Origin: an uncultured Duncaniella sp.
GTDB lineage: Bacteria; Bacteroidota; Bacteroidia; Bacteroidales; Muribaculaceae
Reading direction: 5' to 3'
NCBI GenBank assembly: GCA_910589485.1
Contig: CAJUSW010000002.1
Coordinates: 248,001 to 312,000, forward strand
DNA length: 64,000 bases
Below the pieces are notes generated by a model. That model was not told where the DNA came from. It saw only the letters and a program-made list of their open reading frames with translations, and did not search any database. Below are positions 14,605-24,078 of the stretch, one piece after another (the first letter of the stretch is position 1; each line of letters begins with the position of its first letter). The translations under genes were made by a program, and so were the position numbers.

Positions 14605-15951
14605 TCACGCCAGGTAGTGACAGAGCGTGGCGGTGAGGGTGGTGAGCAGGAGGCCGGCGCCGAGCAACAGGCCCACCCGCGTCGGCAACCGGTAGCCGTA
14701 GCGGTGGCGGTAGACCCTCCACATTATGAGCGCGTAGATGGCATATCCGGCCGTGAATCCTATGCCGAGTCCGGCCATTCCGCCAAGGGTGTAGCCGGCT
14801 ATGTGGAGCAGGAGCGAGGCTACAGCGCTCACGGTCTCGGTGACGGCAAACAGTCTCCCCTCCCCGCGGGCCAGTATCAGGTAGGCCACGCACAGCGAGA
14901 AACTCTGGAGCAGCATGCTCGGCATGGCCCACAGCATGAATGGCACCGCCCCGAGAAATTGGGAGGAGTACAGCAGTTTGACCACTATCGGCAACAGCGG
15001 TGTCAGCACCATGAGCGCGGGGGTGAGCAGGAGAAACAGCAGTCTCATCTCGTGGTTCACGAACACCCGCTGGCGCCATGGGCGGGAGCAGTTGGAGGCC
15101 AGGCGCGGATAGTACTCCACGGCTATGGCGGTGAAGAGCATCCCGGCATATCGTATCACTATGGTGTAGCCGGCCTGGTAGATGCCCACGTTGCCGGTGC
15201 CTCCGGTGAGGTTGAGGAAGGCGATGAACAGGTAGTTGACCGCTTCGGTGACCACGGTGGCGAGGGTCATGTAGGCCCCGAGGCGGAGCATCGGCGAGCC
15301 GTCGGCCCACAGCCGGGCGAGCGTCGGGCGCGGACCCGCCGGGCGGGGCGGGGTGTAGCGGTAGCACAGTGTGCCCGCATATCCCGCCAAGGCATAGATG
15401 GCGAGCACGGGCAGGATGCTGTGGAGGCGCAGGAAATACACCGCAGGGACACCCAAGAGTAGTCCGGTCAAGGCTCCTGTCACCGAGGCGCGGGCCATGT
15501 GGCGGAGGCGCCCCGTCCCCTGTAGGATGGCTACCTCCGAGGCCGATCCGGCCAGCAGTAGCACGGGGATGGCCAGGAGCATGTAGAGCCATGTGTGGGT
15601 GAGGTCGCCGAAAGCGGTGATGCTGAGCACGGGCGACAGCACCAGGGTGACGGCCATGCCGAAGAGTCCGAGCAGGAAGCCCCACCGGCGCGTGGTGATC
15701 ACCCTGCCGTCGCGCTCCTCGGGGTCGGAGGCCGAGGCGATGGTGCGCACGGCGCTCTCGCGCAATCCCAATTGGGTGACGGCCGAGATCATGGTGAGGG
15801 CCGAGTTGAAGATAGCAAAAAGCCCCACTCCCACAGTGCCGAGGAGCAGAGCTATAATCTTTATGCGTATCACCCCACACAGGATGTTGAGCATCTGGAG
15901 GCTGCCAAACAGCCCCATGGCCCGGATCACTATGGAGGATGTCTTGTTCAT
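14605..15951 (-). CDS. Oligosaccharide flippase, Wzx/MATE-type
   Basis: 448 aa from ATG 15951 (MNKTSSIVIRAMGLFGSLQM); an in-frame upstream extension is Pro-rich and lies over the preceding gene end, so it is rejected. It has about twelve hydrophobic segments, as expected for polysaccharide transporters that flip undecaprenyl-linked oligosaccharide across the inner membrane. It opens with the usual amphipathic NxxSxxxR start and a LGTVGVGLFAIFNSALTMIS segment. It is last in the order pseudokinase, GNAT-like protein, flippase with gaps of 31 and 45 bp, so probably one operon. Cargo (O-antigen, capsule or enterobacterial common antigen-like) cannot be told. Confidence 0.85.
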   Translation of the reverse strand: MNKTSSIVIRAMGLFGSLQMLNILCGVIRIKIIALLLGTVGVGLFAIFNSALTMISAVTQLGLRESAVRTIASASDPEERDGRVITTRRWGFLLGLFGMAVTLVLSPVLSITAFGDLTHTWLYMLLAIPVLLLAGSASEVAILQGTGRLRHMARASVTGALTGLLLGVPAVYFLRLHSILPVLAIYALAGYAGTLCYRYTPPRPAGPRPTLARLWADGSPMLRLGAYMTLATVVTEAVNYLFIAFLNLTGGTGNVGIYQAGYTIVIRYAGMLFTAIAVEYYPRLASNCSRPWRQRVFVNHEMRLLFLLLTPALMVLTPLLPIVVKLLYSSQFLGAVPFMLWAMPSMLLQSFSLCVAYLILARGEGRLFAVTETVSAVASLLLHIAGYTLGGMAGLGIGFTAGYAIYALIMWRVYRHRYGYRLPTRVGLLLGAGLLLTTLTATLCHYLA

Positions 15952-15995
15952 TTCTGAGCCTCCCGGGCCTGCGCCCGGACGTGGTTGTGAGGGGT

Positions 15996-17126
15996 TCAGA
16001 GGTCCTTTGTGAAGGCGCGGCGGCGGCGGTGCTGGCGACGCTCGAAGTATTCCCACTGCGACTGCACGTGGGTGTTCTCCTCAAGCTCGAGGTTGGTCTC
16101 GGCAAACTTCACGCCGTCGCGTATGTAGAGGTTGCACAGGTCGTAGAAGAAGAGCGAGTTCACTCCCTTGGACTGATACTCGGGCTTCACGGCTATGAGC
16201 ATGAGGTCGACCACATCGTTGTGCCCCTTCATGGCGCGGAGCAGGTGCCACCAGCCGGTGGGGAAGAGCTTTCCTCCCGACTTCTGCAGGGCCTTGGTCA
16301 TTGAGGGCATGCTTATGCCCACGCCCACGAGACGGTCGGCGCTGTCAACGACGATGCTCACGTAGTCGAGCTTCAGGAAGCCGAGATACATGTCGATGTA
16401 GTAGTCGATCTGCTTGTCGGTGAGCGGTGAGTAGCCGTAGAGGTCGGCATAGGCATCGTTGATGAGGCGGAACAGGTCCTCGCCGTATTTCTCGGCCAGT
16501 TTCTTGCGCGAGGTGTATTTCACGATGCGCAACTGGTATTTCTTGAGCACGATCTCGGCTATCCGCTCCATCTTCTCGGGGAGCTTGTCGGGGATGGTGA
16601 TGCGGTACTCCACCCAGTCGGTGTCCTTGGTGTAGCCCATCGCCTCGAGATGCTTGGGATAGTAGGGGTAGTTGTAGATGGTGGCCATGGTGCCCATCTC
16701 CTCGAATCCCTCCACGAGCATTCCCTCGTGGTCCATATCGGAGAATCCCATTGGGCCGATGATGCGCTTCATGCCGCGCTCGCGGGCCCACTGTTCGGCT
16801 GTCTCGAACAGGGCGCGGCTCACCTCGGGGTCGTCGATAAAGTCGACGAAGCCGAAGCGGGCTTCCTGGCGGCCGGTCTTCTCGTTGAGCAGACGGTTGA
16901 TTATGGCAGTGATGCGTCCGGCCGGCTTGCCGTCGCGATAGGCCATGAACGATTGCGCCTCGCTGAATTCAAAGGCGGGGTTCTTGCCGGGGGTGAGGGT
17001 GTTTACGTCGTCGAATATCAACGGCGGCACGAAATAGGGGTTTCCCTTGTAGAGATCGATCCCGAATTTTACGTATCGTGTGAGTTCTTTCTTTGTTGCC
17101 GGAATTGGGCTTACAGTGACGTTCAT
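15996..17126 (-). CDS. GNAT-fold protein of unknown substrate
   Basis: 376 aa, MNVTVSPIPATKKELTRYVK. The layout is that of a large Bacteroidota family often annotated as N-acetyltransferase: an N-terminal FGIDLYKGNPYFVPPL segment, a central SDMDHEGMLVEGFEE region and a C-terminal GNAT-like half with LIAVKPEYQSKGVNSLFFY, equivalent to the acetyl-CoA loop. No membrane segment or signal is seen. Gaps to both neighbours are short, so it shares the operon with the pseudokinase and flippase. The acceptor is unknown. Confidence 0.75.
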   Translation of the reverse strand: MNVTVSPIPATKKELTRYVKFGIDLYKGNPYFVPPLIFDDVNTLTPGKNPAFEFSEAQSFMAYRDGKPAGRITAIINRLLNEKTGRQEARFGFVDFIDDPEVSRALFETAEQWARERGMKRIIGPMGFSDMDHEGMLVEGFEEMGTMATIYNYPYYPKHLEAMGYTKDTDWVEYRITIPDKLPEKMERIAEIVLKKYQLRIVKYTSRKKLAEKYGEDLFRLINDAYADLYGYSPLTDKQIDYYIDMYLGFLKLDYVSIVVDSADRLVGVGISMPSMTKALQKSGGKLFPTGWWHLLRAMKGHNDVVDLMLIAVKPEYQSKGVNSLFFYDLCNLYIRDGVKFAETNLELEENTHVQSQWEYFERRQHRRRRAFTKDL

Positions 17127-17156
17127 TTCTTTCGTGAGGTTGCAGGAGCGGAATTG

Positions 17157-18008
17157 TTACCGGTTGAGCGCCGAGGCGGGGATCTCCTGATCCCCATCGG
17201 GCATGGCCGACGGTGCCACGGTCTCGGTGGCGGTATTGTCCTTGATGGCTGTAGGTGTGGGGCGATAGGGTGAGTTGAGCCACAGCAGGAGCCCAATCAT
17301 CACGAGGAGAAATGCTATCACGCAGATGTAGAATGTATTGCGGCGGTTGCCGGCAAGGTCGGCCCTGAGCTGGTCGAGATTGCGGTAACGGTGGGCGGGA
17401 TCCTCGGCCATGCACTTGGCGGCTACCTTGCGGAGCTTGCTGTGGCTGTTGCCGGGACATGCGTCAAGGGCTTCCTTGAGCAGGACGCCGTAGTTGTAGA
17501 TGTCGTCGTTGGTATCCTCGTGGGTGAGGTACTTTTTCTGGTCAAAGCCCACGTCGATGAGCTTGAGGTTGCCGATGTTCTCGGTGAATATCACCCGTGA
17601 GGAGTTGAGGGGATGGTGGGCCAGGTGGTTGGTCTGGATATAGTCGAGGGCATCCAGGAGCTGATGGTGCAGCTTGTAGATGTGTTCGTCGGTGACTTTT
17701 CCCTCGCGTATCAGCTTGGCCAGCGAGTCGCCATACACGTCGTCGGTGATGATGCACATGCCCAGGTCGGGAACCTCCTCGAAATCGTTGATCATGATGA
17801 TGTGAGGGTGGGCGAGGTTGTAGCGCACCTCAAATTCCTTCTCGATCATCTGCTGATATTCGGGCTGGTCCTTAAGCTCGGGTCTGAGGGTCTTGAGCAT
17901 CAGCCATTTGCCGTGCTTCTTGGCCGTGTAGACGTGATAAAACTCCTCGTCCCATTCGGGCAAGTGCTCTATCTCGGTCCATTTGGGTGTGGAGGTGTCC
18001 ATCGTCAT
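17157..18008 (-). CDS. Membrane-anchored serine/threonine pseudokinase
   Basis: 283 aa from ATG 18008 (MTMDTSTPKWTEIEHLPE; a second ATG lies at 18002). The protein kinase fold is visible: the beta-3 lysine in WLMLKTLRPE, the N-lobe Glu region EKEFEVRYNLAHPHI, and LKLIDVGF in the DFG position. The catalytic HRD loop reads LAHHPLNSSRV, so the catalytic Asp is replaced, and the Gly-rich loop is weak. It is therefore likely a pseudokinase. One membrane helix (FYICVIAFLLVMIGLLLWL) near residue 240 leaves a short Pro/Thr-rich tail outside. It is first in an operon with a GNAT-like protein and flippase; promoter TATTTTTG at 18049-18056 (minus). Confidence 0.8.
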   Translation of the reverse strand: MTMDTSTPKWTEIEHLPEWDEEFYHVYTAKKHGKWLMLKTLRPELKDQPEYQQMIEKEFEVRYNLAHPHIIMINDFEEVPDLGMCIITDDVYGDSLAKLIREGKVTDEHIYKLHHQLLDALDYIQTNHLAHHPLNSSRVIFTENIGNLKLIDVGFDQKKYLTHEDTNDDIYNYGVLLKEALDACPGNSHSKLRKVAAKCMAEDPAHRYRNLDQLRADLAGNRRNTFYICVIAFLLVMIGLLLWLNSPYRPTPTAIKDNTATETVAPSAMPDGDQEIPASALNR

Positions 18009-18048
18009 TCTATGGTTAATCGGATTAGTCTGATCACTATTTAAGTGA

Positions 18049-18056
18049 CAAAAATA
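18049..18056 (-). promoter_or_regulatory. Promoter of pseudokinase operon
   Basis: Minus strand TATTTTTG, about 40 bp before the first start codon. Confidence 0.5.
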
Positions 18057-18153
18057 ATCAATTTCCGTCAAAATGCCAAAAATCCATCCGAAAATGACAT
18101 GTAATGACGCGATTAACCCCTCTCCGGGCGCTTCGGCTCCCCCTCGTTCAGGA

Positions 18154-19641
18154 TCAGGGGACGAGGGAGTTGAGGTAGATCTCGAGGTTGGTGTAGCCGG
18201 TGGTGGGGGAGAGGGTGATGGCGGGGCCGTCGGAGGGATCGGCGGGGTCAAGGCCGCGGGCCAGCTCCCAATAGTCGGGGATGCCGTCGCCGTCGGTGTC
18301 GATGATGTGTTCGACGGGGGTGTCGCCAGCGGTCAGGAGGGGCCACGGTGACACGCCACGGGCAGGAGCGGCGTCATAGGGGGTGTCGATGAAGCCGGGC
18401 AGGAGGTGGGCGTCCTTGGCGCGTGATCCGCGCAGGGAGGCTGTGCCGAGGCGGGTCTCCTCGACCACTCGGCGGTCCACGGCATCACGTGCGAGCGAGC
18501 ATCCGGCTCCGGCCAGCACTTGATGGTAGGCTTCTTCGGCGGTGTGGGTGGTCACGGTGCCGTGCTCGAGCGGGGAGTCGAGGCGTATGGCGCGGGCCAC
18601 GGAGTCATTGAAGGTGCCGTCGCATTGTTCGTTGTGGATCTGGGAGAGCACGCCACGGGTCCAGTTGTCGCGGGTCACATCCTCGTCCCCCTCCATCACG
18701 TTGCCGTCCACGTAGTATCGGCCCCACACGTGCTCCATGGGTTTCCAGGCGTTGGGCGATCCGTCGCGCCCGGTCACGTAGGCTGTGGTCCTGACCCCGG
18801 GCGAGGCTATGCGGTGGCCCACCTCGCGGTCGCGGGGTGTGGCGGGGCCGGGCTTGTAGTAATTGTTCACGATGTTGACCTTCATCCCTTCGCCTCCGTA
18901 GCATCCCTCGCCGGCCCAGTTGTAGATCACGTTGTTGCGCATGTCGAGGTGCTCGCGGGTCTGGGTGCCGGGGCGCGGGCCGAGGCGTGGCATGCGGCTC
19001 TCGGAGTGGGCGAGGAGGTTGTGGTGATAGGAGGCCCGGGCACCGCCGAATATGGCTCCGTAGCCGTGGGTTCCCCCCTTGGAGTGTCCCGCATCGCGCA
19101 GGGCTTCGGAGAATATGCACCATTGCACGGTGAAATCCTCGCCTCCGTACAGGCCACAGCATTCGTCCACGCTCCAGCTCACGGAGCAATGGTCGATGAT
19201 GAGGTTGCGGAAGTCGGTGCCCCCGATGCCGTCGGGACTGCCGGGGGCGTCGTTGCCGATGCGGAAGCGCATGTAGCGCACTATGGTGTTGTCGGCCTGG
19301 AAGGATACCTGGCGTCCGGCCACGCACACTCCATCGCCCGGGGCGGTCTGCCCGGCTATGGTGAGGTCGCCCGAGGTGATGCGCAGGGGGGAGTCGAGAA
19401 ATATGGTGCCCGCTACGTCAAACACCACTGTGCGCGGGCCCTCCTGCATCACGGCATGGCGCAGGGTGCCCGGCATGGTGCCGTCGGCGAGCGTGGTGAC
19501 ATGGTAGACCTTGCCACCACGGCCACCGGTGGTGTACCGGCCGAAGCCCTCGGCTCCGGGGAACGCTATCGGGGGTGTCCCGGCCAGCAGGGGGGTGGAG
19601 ACAGCGAGTGAGAGGAGGGCGATGATGAGCAGTTTTTTCAT
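18154..19641 (-). CDS. Pectate lyase, PL1 family, secreted
   Basis: 495 aa with a signal peptide (MKKLLIIALLSLAVSTPLLA). The mature protein begins in FPGAEGFGRYTTGGRGG, the usual opening of Bacteroidota PL1 enzymes, followed by the parallel beta-helix with DGIGGTDFRNLIIDHCSVSW and the conserved Asp/His surface. A C-terminal DTDGDGIPDYWE segment is a calcium-binding thrombospondin-3-like loop. Such enzymes cut polygalacturonan by beta-elimination. Lies 14 bp after GH95 and is cotranscribed with it. Within this PUL it points to pectin. Confidence 0.88.
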   Translation of the reverse strand: MKKLLIIALLSLAVSTPLLAGTPPIAFPGAEGFGRYTTGGRGGKVYHVTTLADGTMPGTLRHAVMQEGPRTVVFDVAGTIFLDSPLRITSGDLTIAGQTAPGDGVCVAGRQVSFQADNTIVRYMRFRIGNDAPGSPDGIGGTDFRNLIIDHCSVSWSVDECCGLYGGEDFTVQWCIFSEALRDAGHSKGGTHGYGAIFGGARASYHHNLLAHSESRMPRLGPRPGTQTREHLDMRNNVIYNWAGEGCYGGEGMKVNIVNNYYKPGPATPRDREVGHRIASPGVRTTAYVTGRDGSPNAWKPMEHVWGRYYVDGNVMEGDEDVTRDNWTRGVLSQIHNEQCDGTFNDSVARAIRLDSPLEHGTVTTHTAEEAYHQVLAGAGCSLARDAVDRRVVEETRLGTASLRGSRAKDAHLLPGFIDTPYDAAPARGVSPWPLLTAGDTPVEHIIDTDGDGIPDYWELARGLDPADPSDGPAITLSPTTGYTNLEIYLNSLVP

Positions 19642-19655
19642 GGTGGCTATGGGTA

Positions 19656-22166
19656 TCAGATGGCTGATGAGAGTGTATAGGTGGTGCCGGGGAGGGTGGT
19701 GATGTCGTAGATGTAGCGGGGTGCCGAGGTGCCGGCGGTGTTGACCGGGGCCGACGGGGAGATAAGGGGACGGCGTATATCCTGGGGTATGAGGAGGGGA
19801 TTGGCTACGGGGGAGGATGCGGGATCCTCGACGGCTACGAGTTCTACGGCCCCGGATCCGTCGGAGGCAGTGGAGCCGGCGAGGGTGAGGGGAGTTGAGG
19901 AGGCTATGCGGAGCGTGCCACCGATGGTGGAGGTGATGGTGGCCCGGCTCACGTGGCCGTCATTCCAGGTGAGGTCGTCGAGGAGGAAGCCTCCGCGACA
20001 TCTCAGACCCTTGACATTGCCGTCCTTCCACACCGAGGGGAGGGCCGGGAGGAGATGTACGGCTCCGGCGTGGCTCTGCACGAGCATCTCGGCTATGCCT
20101 GCGGTGCAACCGAAGTTGCCGTCGATCTGGAACGGCGGGTGGGCGTCAAAGAGGTTGGGGTAGGTGCCACCGTTCTGTCCGCGCTCCTCGCTTGTGGGCA
20201 CGATCTGGTCGGTGATGAGCTTGTAGGCGTGGTCGCCGTCGAGCAATCGGGCCCAGAAGCACACTTTCCATCCCATCGACCAGCCGGTGGAGTGGTCACC
20301 GCGCCCCTCGAGGGTTTTCTTGGCGGCCTCCATGAGCAGGGGTGTGCGGTAGGTGATCTGACGGCCGGGATAGAGGCCCCACAGGTGGGAGGTGTGGCGG
20401 TGGCGGTCACGCGGGTTGTCCCAGTCGTCCATCCATTCCTGCACCTGTCCCCAACGGCCCACCTGCATGGGAGCGAGGCCGGCTATCACGGTGTTGAGGC
20501 TGTCGATGAACGCGGGCGATTCGCCGTTGACAGCGGCTGCCTCCACAGTGTTGCGGAACAGGTCGGTGATCATCTGGTTGTCCATGGTGCATCCGGCCAC
20601 GATCACGAAATCGCGCTTGCCGTTGACCGAGGGGGCATTCTCGGGGGAGTAGGAGGGAGCGGCCACGAGCCAGTTGTTGCGGGGCTCGCGCACGAGGAAG
20701 TCGAGATAGAACCGGCAAGCGTCCTTCATGATGGGGTAGACTTCGGCAAGATATTCCTTGTCGCCCGAGTAGAGGTAGCGGTCCCACAAGTGCTGGGCGA
20801 ACCATGCGTTGCAAGTGGGCCACACGCCGTAGCTGGGGCCGTCGACAGCTCCGGTGGAGCGCCATATATCGGTGTTGTGATGGAGGGTCCATCCACGGCA
20901 ACCGTACATCGAGGCGGCGTCACGACCGGTGACGGAGCAGTCCTTCACAAGCTGTAGGAAGGGCTGGTGGAGCTCCTGGAGATTGGTGATCTCGGCGGGC
21001 CAGTAGTTCATCTCCACGTTGATGTCGGTGGTGTACTTGCCGTCCCACGGGGCGCGGAGCTGATAGTTCCATATACCCTGGAGGTTGGCGGCCTGTCCGC
21101 CGGGCTGGGAACTGCATATCAGCAGGTAGCGGCCAAACTGGAAGTAGAGCGAGGCGAGCTGAGGGTCGAAGCCTGAGGCAAACTCGCGGACGCGCACGTC
21201 GGTGGGCTTGGAGGTCTGGGCGTTGGTGCCGAGATCGAGCGACACGCGGTTGAAGTAGTCGCCATAGGCTGTCTCATGGTCGCGGAGCATGCGGCGGTAG
21301 TCGCGTTTCCCCTTGGCGAGATATTTGCGGGCCGACTTCAGGGCATCGCCCGAGACGTCGCGGTAGTTGTCGAAATTGGTGCCGATGGACACGAAGATCG
21401 TAACCTCGTCGGCCCCGCTCACGCATATAGCGGTGTCGCCGAGGGCCTTGATGGATCCGCCACGGCGGTCAAACTGGGCGAGGGATGCGAACTTCACCTT
21501 GCCCTCGATCCCCTCGTGGGTGTCGGCGCGCCCCTCGAGGAGCAGTTCGTTGCGCGCGGGGGTGGAGACGGTGACAGCCTCGGGCTTGTAGGGGGTGGTG
21601 TAGCGGGCGGTGAACGACAGCTTGCCACGACGCGAGGCCGAGAGCCTGATCACAAGCAGACGGTCGGGGAGCGAGGTGAAGGCCTCGCGGGTATATTCGG
21701 TGTCGCCCACGCGGAAGCGGGTGGTGGCCACGGCGCGTGAGATGTCCAGGTCGCGGTAGTACTCGGTGTAGCCGTCGGTGCCCTCGAAGTCGAGCATAAG
21801 GGAGCCTACAGTCTGATAGGGCATGCCGTTGGCACCGTTGGGGGAGCAGATGGCAGGACCGCACAGTTTCTGGGCCTCGGCGTTCCGGCCCTCGAAGATG
21901 AGACGGCGTATCTCGTCGAGCGAATCCTTGGCGCGGGGATTGGTGTTGTTGTGGGGTGATCCTCCCCACACGGTCTCCTCGTTGAGCTGAAACTGCTCGT
22001 TGGCCGGGTCGCCAAACACCATGGCTCCGATAGCTCCGTTGCCAAGGGGGAGCGCCTCGACCCAAAGGGAGGCGGGCTTGTCGTACCAAAGTTTCATGTC
22101 ATCGCCGGCAGTGGCGGTGAGTGCGTAGGCCGCAGTGAGGAGTACGGCTAAAATTTTCCTGAACAT
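19656..22166 (-). CDS. GH95 alpha-L-fucosidase/galactosidase, secreted
   Basis: 836 aa with a signal peptide (FRKILAVLLTAAYALTATAG). N-terminal WYDKPASLWVEALPLGNGAI and the central NLQGIWNYQLRAPWDGKY with INVEMNYWPAE are GH95 signatures; the latter holds the Asn residues that activate water in this inverting family. Members remove alpha-1,2-L-fucose or alpha-L-galactose from plant and mucin glycans. With PL1, GH43 and an esterase, pectin side chains (RG-I or RG-II) are likelier than mucin. Promoter TATATTTG at 22228-22235 (minus). Confidence 0.92.
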   Translation of the reverse strand: MFRKILAVLLTAAYALTATAGDDMKLWYDKPASLWVEALPLGNGAIGAMVFGDPANEQFQLNEETVWGGSPHNNTNPRAKDSLDEIRRLIFEGRNAEAQKLCGPAICSPNGANGMPYQTVGSLMLDFEGTDGYTEYYRDLDISRAVATTRFRVGDTEYTREAFTSLPDRLLVIRLSASRRGKLSFTARYTTPYKPEAVTVSTPARNELLLEGRADTHEGIEGKVKFASLAQFDRRGGSIKALGDTAICVSGADEVTIFVSIGTNFDNYRDVSGDALKSARKYLAKGKRDYRRMLRDHETAYGDYFNRVSLDLGTNAQTSKPTDVRVREFASGFDPQLASLYFQFGRYLLICSSQPGGQAANLQGIWNYQLRAPWDGKYTTDINVEMNYWPAEITNLQELHQPFLQLVKDCSVTGRDAASMYGCRGWTLHHNTDIWRSTGAVDGPSYGVWPTCNAWFAQHLWDRYLYSGDKEYLAEVYPIMKDACRFYLDFLVREPRNNWLVAAPSYSPENAPSVNGKRDFVIVAGCTMDNQMITDLFRNTVEAAAVNGESPAFIDSLNTVIAGLAPMQVGRWGQVQEWMDDWDNPRDRHRHTSHLWGLYPGRQITYRTPLLMEAAKKTLEGRGDHSTGWSMGWKVCFWARLLDGDHAYKLITDQIVPTSEERGQNGGTYPNLFDAHPPFQIDGNFGCTAGIAEMLVQSHAGAVHLLPALPSVWKDGNVKGLRCRGGFLLDDLTWNDGHVSRATITSTIGGTLRIASSTPLTLAGSTASDGSGAVELVAVEDPASSPVANPLLIPQDIRRPLISPSAPVNTAGTSAPRYIYDITTLPGTTYTLSSAI

Positions 22167-22227
22167 AGTTCTAAGTTTTTCAAGATAATGGTTACTGTTT
22201 TTTATGGTATCCGGTAATAATTTGGTA

Positions 22228-22235
22228 CAAATATA
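22228..22235 (-). promoter_or_regulatory. GH95-PL1 promoter -7 box
   Basis: Minus strand TATATTTG about 65 bp before the GH95 start. Confidence 0.5.
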
Positions 22236-22331
22236 ATGAATAGGCTCGACTTTTCAAAATAGTTTTCTGCTTGAATATGAGGAGGAGAGGCGGCGGAAAG
22301 GGGATGGAGTTGCGGTTTAAAATACAATAAG

Positions 22332-22351
22332 GGGCCGCGCATGCGCGACCC
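22332..22351. repeat. Near-perfect 20-bp palindrome
   Basis: GGGCCGCGCATGCGCGACCC; on the minus strand it is followed by TTATTG. A possible second terminator of the esterase transcript. Confidence 0.45.
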
Positions 22352-22441
22352 TATCGGTTAATATACGGGAGAGTCGCTTGAATTACGAAACGATCTCCGA
22401 TACAATGAGTGGTTATGAGATAAACACCCGATAAATAAAAT

Positions 22442-22528
22442 AGGAGACCGCCGGGTGGTGACAAAAAGTACCCGCAGCGTGTATCTGATATGCTGAAATC
22501 AGAAAAATGCCACCCCCGGCGGTCTCCT
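22442..22528 (-). terminator. Long-loop inverted repeat after esterase
   Basis: AGGAGACCGCCGGG (22442-22455) pairs perfectly with CCCGGCGGTCTCCT (22515-22528). The 59-base loop contains its own small hairpin (CTGAT-ATCAG). On the minus strand it ends in ATTTTATTT, 60 bp after the esterase stop. Confidence 0.6.
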
Positions 22529-22587
22529 TTAATAAGATATAAAAACGGCCTGTTTACGGTATATCTATATAAGTTGCACCATCAGCT

Positions 22588-23994
22588 TCACTCGGAGGCA
22601 GTCATGGTGGCGAGGTCGACAGTCACGGCCGAGGGGTAGAGGCGGGCGCGGTCGTAGTAGCGCGCACAGCTGTTGACGATGTTGCCGAGGGTGCGGGAGA
22701 GCTTGCCGTTGAACACCTTCTTGCCGTTGACGGTCACGGTGACTTTCTTGTTGAGGTCGACGAGCTTGTCATTGAGATATATCGTGAAATTCCCGGTGGT
22801 GGCGGGGGTGTATTCGCGGTTGAAGAGGAGGCCGATGCTGAAGCCGAAGCTCTTGTCGTCCTTGGCCACGCTGTACTTCACCTCGTCGACATTGACCGTG
22901 ATATCGTTGCCTGTGATGGTCATGGAGTAGCGTGTGCGGGTGCTCTCGTCGGCGTTGCTTCGCTCGTTGACGTAGAGGTTATAGAATCCGTCGCGGTAAC
23001 GGCCATCCATCTCGAAATTCTCCCAGTTGACCTGCTTGGGGTAGGGGTTTCTCACATGCTTGGCGAGCCAGGGGGTGGTGACGGAATAGTCCACGGCGTG
23101 TCCGCGACCTTTCTCCAGCTCCACAAGGTGTTCGTATCCACCGGGATAGAGCCGTTGCAGGCTGTCGAGAGCGGCTCCGGTGATCATGGTGAGCTGATTG
23201 CGGAGGAACCCGTAGTCCTTCTCGCCGGTGTGGAATGTGAGAGGGGTGTTGAGGAGATTTTCGGCAGGAGCGTTGATGAGAGGCTCGCCACCGGCCATAG
23301 GTCCGGCTCCGGCGAGATAGTCGGCGTAGAACGAGGCGAGGCGCTGACTGCCGTATCCGCCCTCGGAGATTCCGAAGAAGTATATCCTGTTGGGGTCGAG
23401 CAGGTCGTCGCGGAGCATGGCCTGGCGCAACAGTTTCTCCCAAGCCCACTGCTTGGACTTCTGCCACCAGCGGTAGTAGGGACCTTCGTTGGGGATCTGT
23501 GGGATGAAGTAGACCGAGGGGGAGTCCTTGAACATCTGGCCGAGTTTGACTCCGGTCATCCATTCGTGGGACTTGGGGCCTGAGCCGTGGAGATACACGA
23601 AGAGGGGGTATCCGTCGCCGCTCTTCTCGCCCTTGTAGCCGAAGTAGTAGGGCATCACGGCCGAGGGCTCGAGGGAGGCAGGGAGCTGCCACCGGTAGTG
23701 CGACTCATCGCGGAGGGGCGACACTGCGGCGGGGAGGCGCTCTTCGCTGACAGCGGTGTTGGCTTTGCGCCATTCGTCCCACACGCGGGTCTCCACGTCG
23801 CCGACTTTGGCCGGCTTGACGGAAAAATCGCTGACGTAGGGGGCGTTGTCGCCACCGAGATAGGTGGTGAAGTAGTTCTCTACAACATTGTAGTCAAATC
23901 CTGACGGCAATGTCTTGAGTTTACGGCCTCCGGCGGAGGCTACCGCCACAGCGGCCATGATTGCCATTACGGCTACAATGTATCTTTTTTTCAT
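22588..23994 (-). CDS. Secreted alpha/beta-hydrolase (putative PUL esterase)
   Basis: 468 aa with a signal peptide (MKKRYIVAVMAIMAAVAVAS). The fold is shown by FVYLHGSGP, the nucleophile elbow GISEGGYGS (Ser about residue 225), acid GEKDYG and His in KGRGHAVDYS. A C-terminal half after residue 340 looks like an added beta-sandwich (TGNDITVNVDEVKYSV). In a PUL with PL1 and GH95 it may deacetylate or demethylate pectin; peptidase activity cannot be excluded. Own promoter TATCTTTG at 24013-24020 (minus). Confidence 0.75.
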   Translation of the reverse strand: MKKRYIVAVMAIMAAVAVASAGGRKLKTLPSGFDYNVVENYFTTYLGGDNAPYVSDFSVKPAKVGDVETRVWDEWRKANTAVSEERLPAAVSPLRDESHYRWQLPASLEPSAVMPYYFGYKGEKSGDGYPLFVYLHGSGPKSHEWMTGVKLGQMFKDSPSVYFIPQIPNEGPYYRWWQKSKQWAWEKLLRQAMLRDDLLDPNRIYFFGISEGGYGSQRLASFYADYLAGAGPMAGGEPLINAPAENLLNTPLTFHTGEKDYGFLRNQLTMITGAALDSLQRLYPGGYEHLVELEKGRGHAVDYSVTTPWLAKHVRNPYPKQVNWENFEMDGRYRDGFYNLYVNERSNADESTRTRYSMTITGNDITVNVDEVKYSVAKDDKSFGFSIGLLFNREYTPATTGNFTIYLNDKLVDLNKKVTVTVNGKKVFNGKLSRTLGNIVNSCARYYDRARLYPSAVTVDLATMTASE

Positions 23995-24012
23995 GATCTT
24001 GGATTAACCCTA

Positions 24013-24020
24013 CAAAGATA
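24013..24020 (-). promoter_or_regulatory. Esterase promoter -7 box
   Basis: Minus strand TATCTTTG, about 20 bp before the ATG. Confidence 0.5.
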
Positions 24021-24078
24021 GCGTTTTTAATAATTCAATCCAAGATAAGCGCGATGGGAGTGGGGCGAAAATGCGGAA

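Noticed and set aside
14567..16105. 512-codon minus-strand frame overlapping the flippase
   Set aside because: His/Pro/Arg-rich low-complexity translation out of frame with the flippase, which has clear membrane segments.
18520..19611. 363-codon plus-strand open frame over the PL1 gene
   Set aside because: His/Val/Gly-rich shadow opposite a gene with complete signal peptide and lyase motifs.
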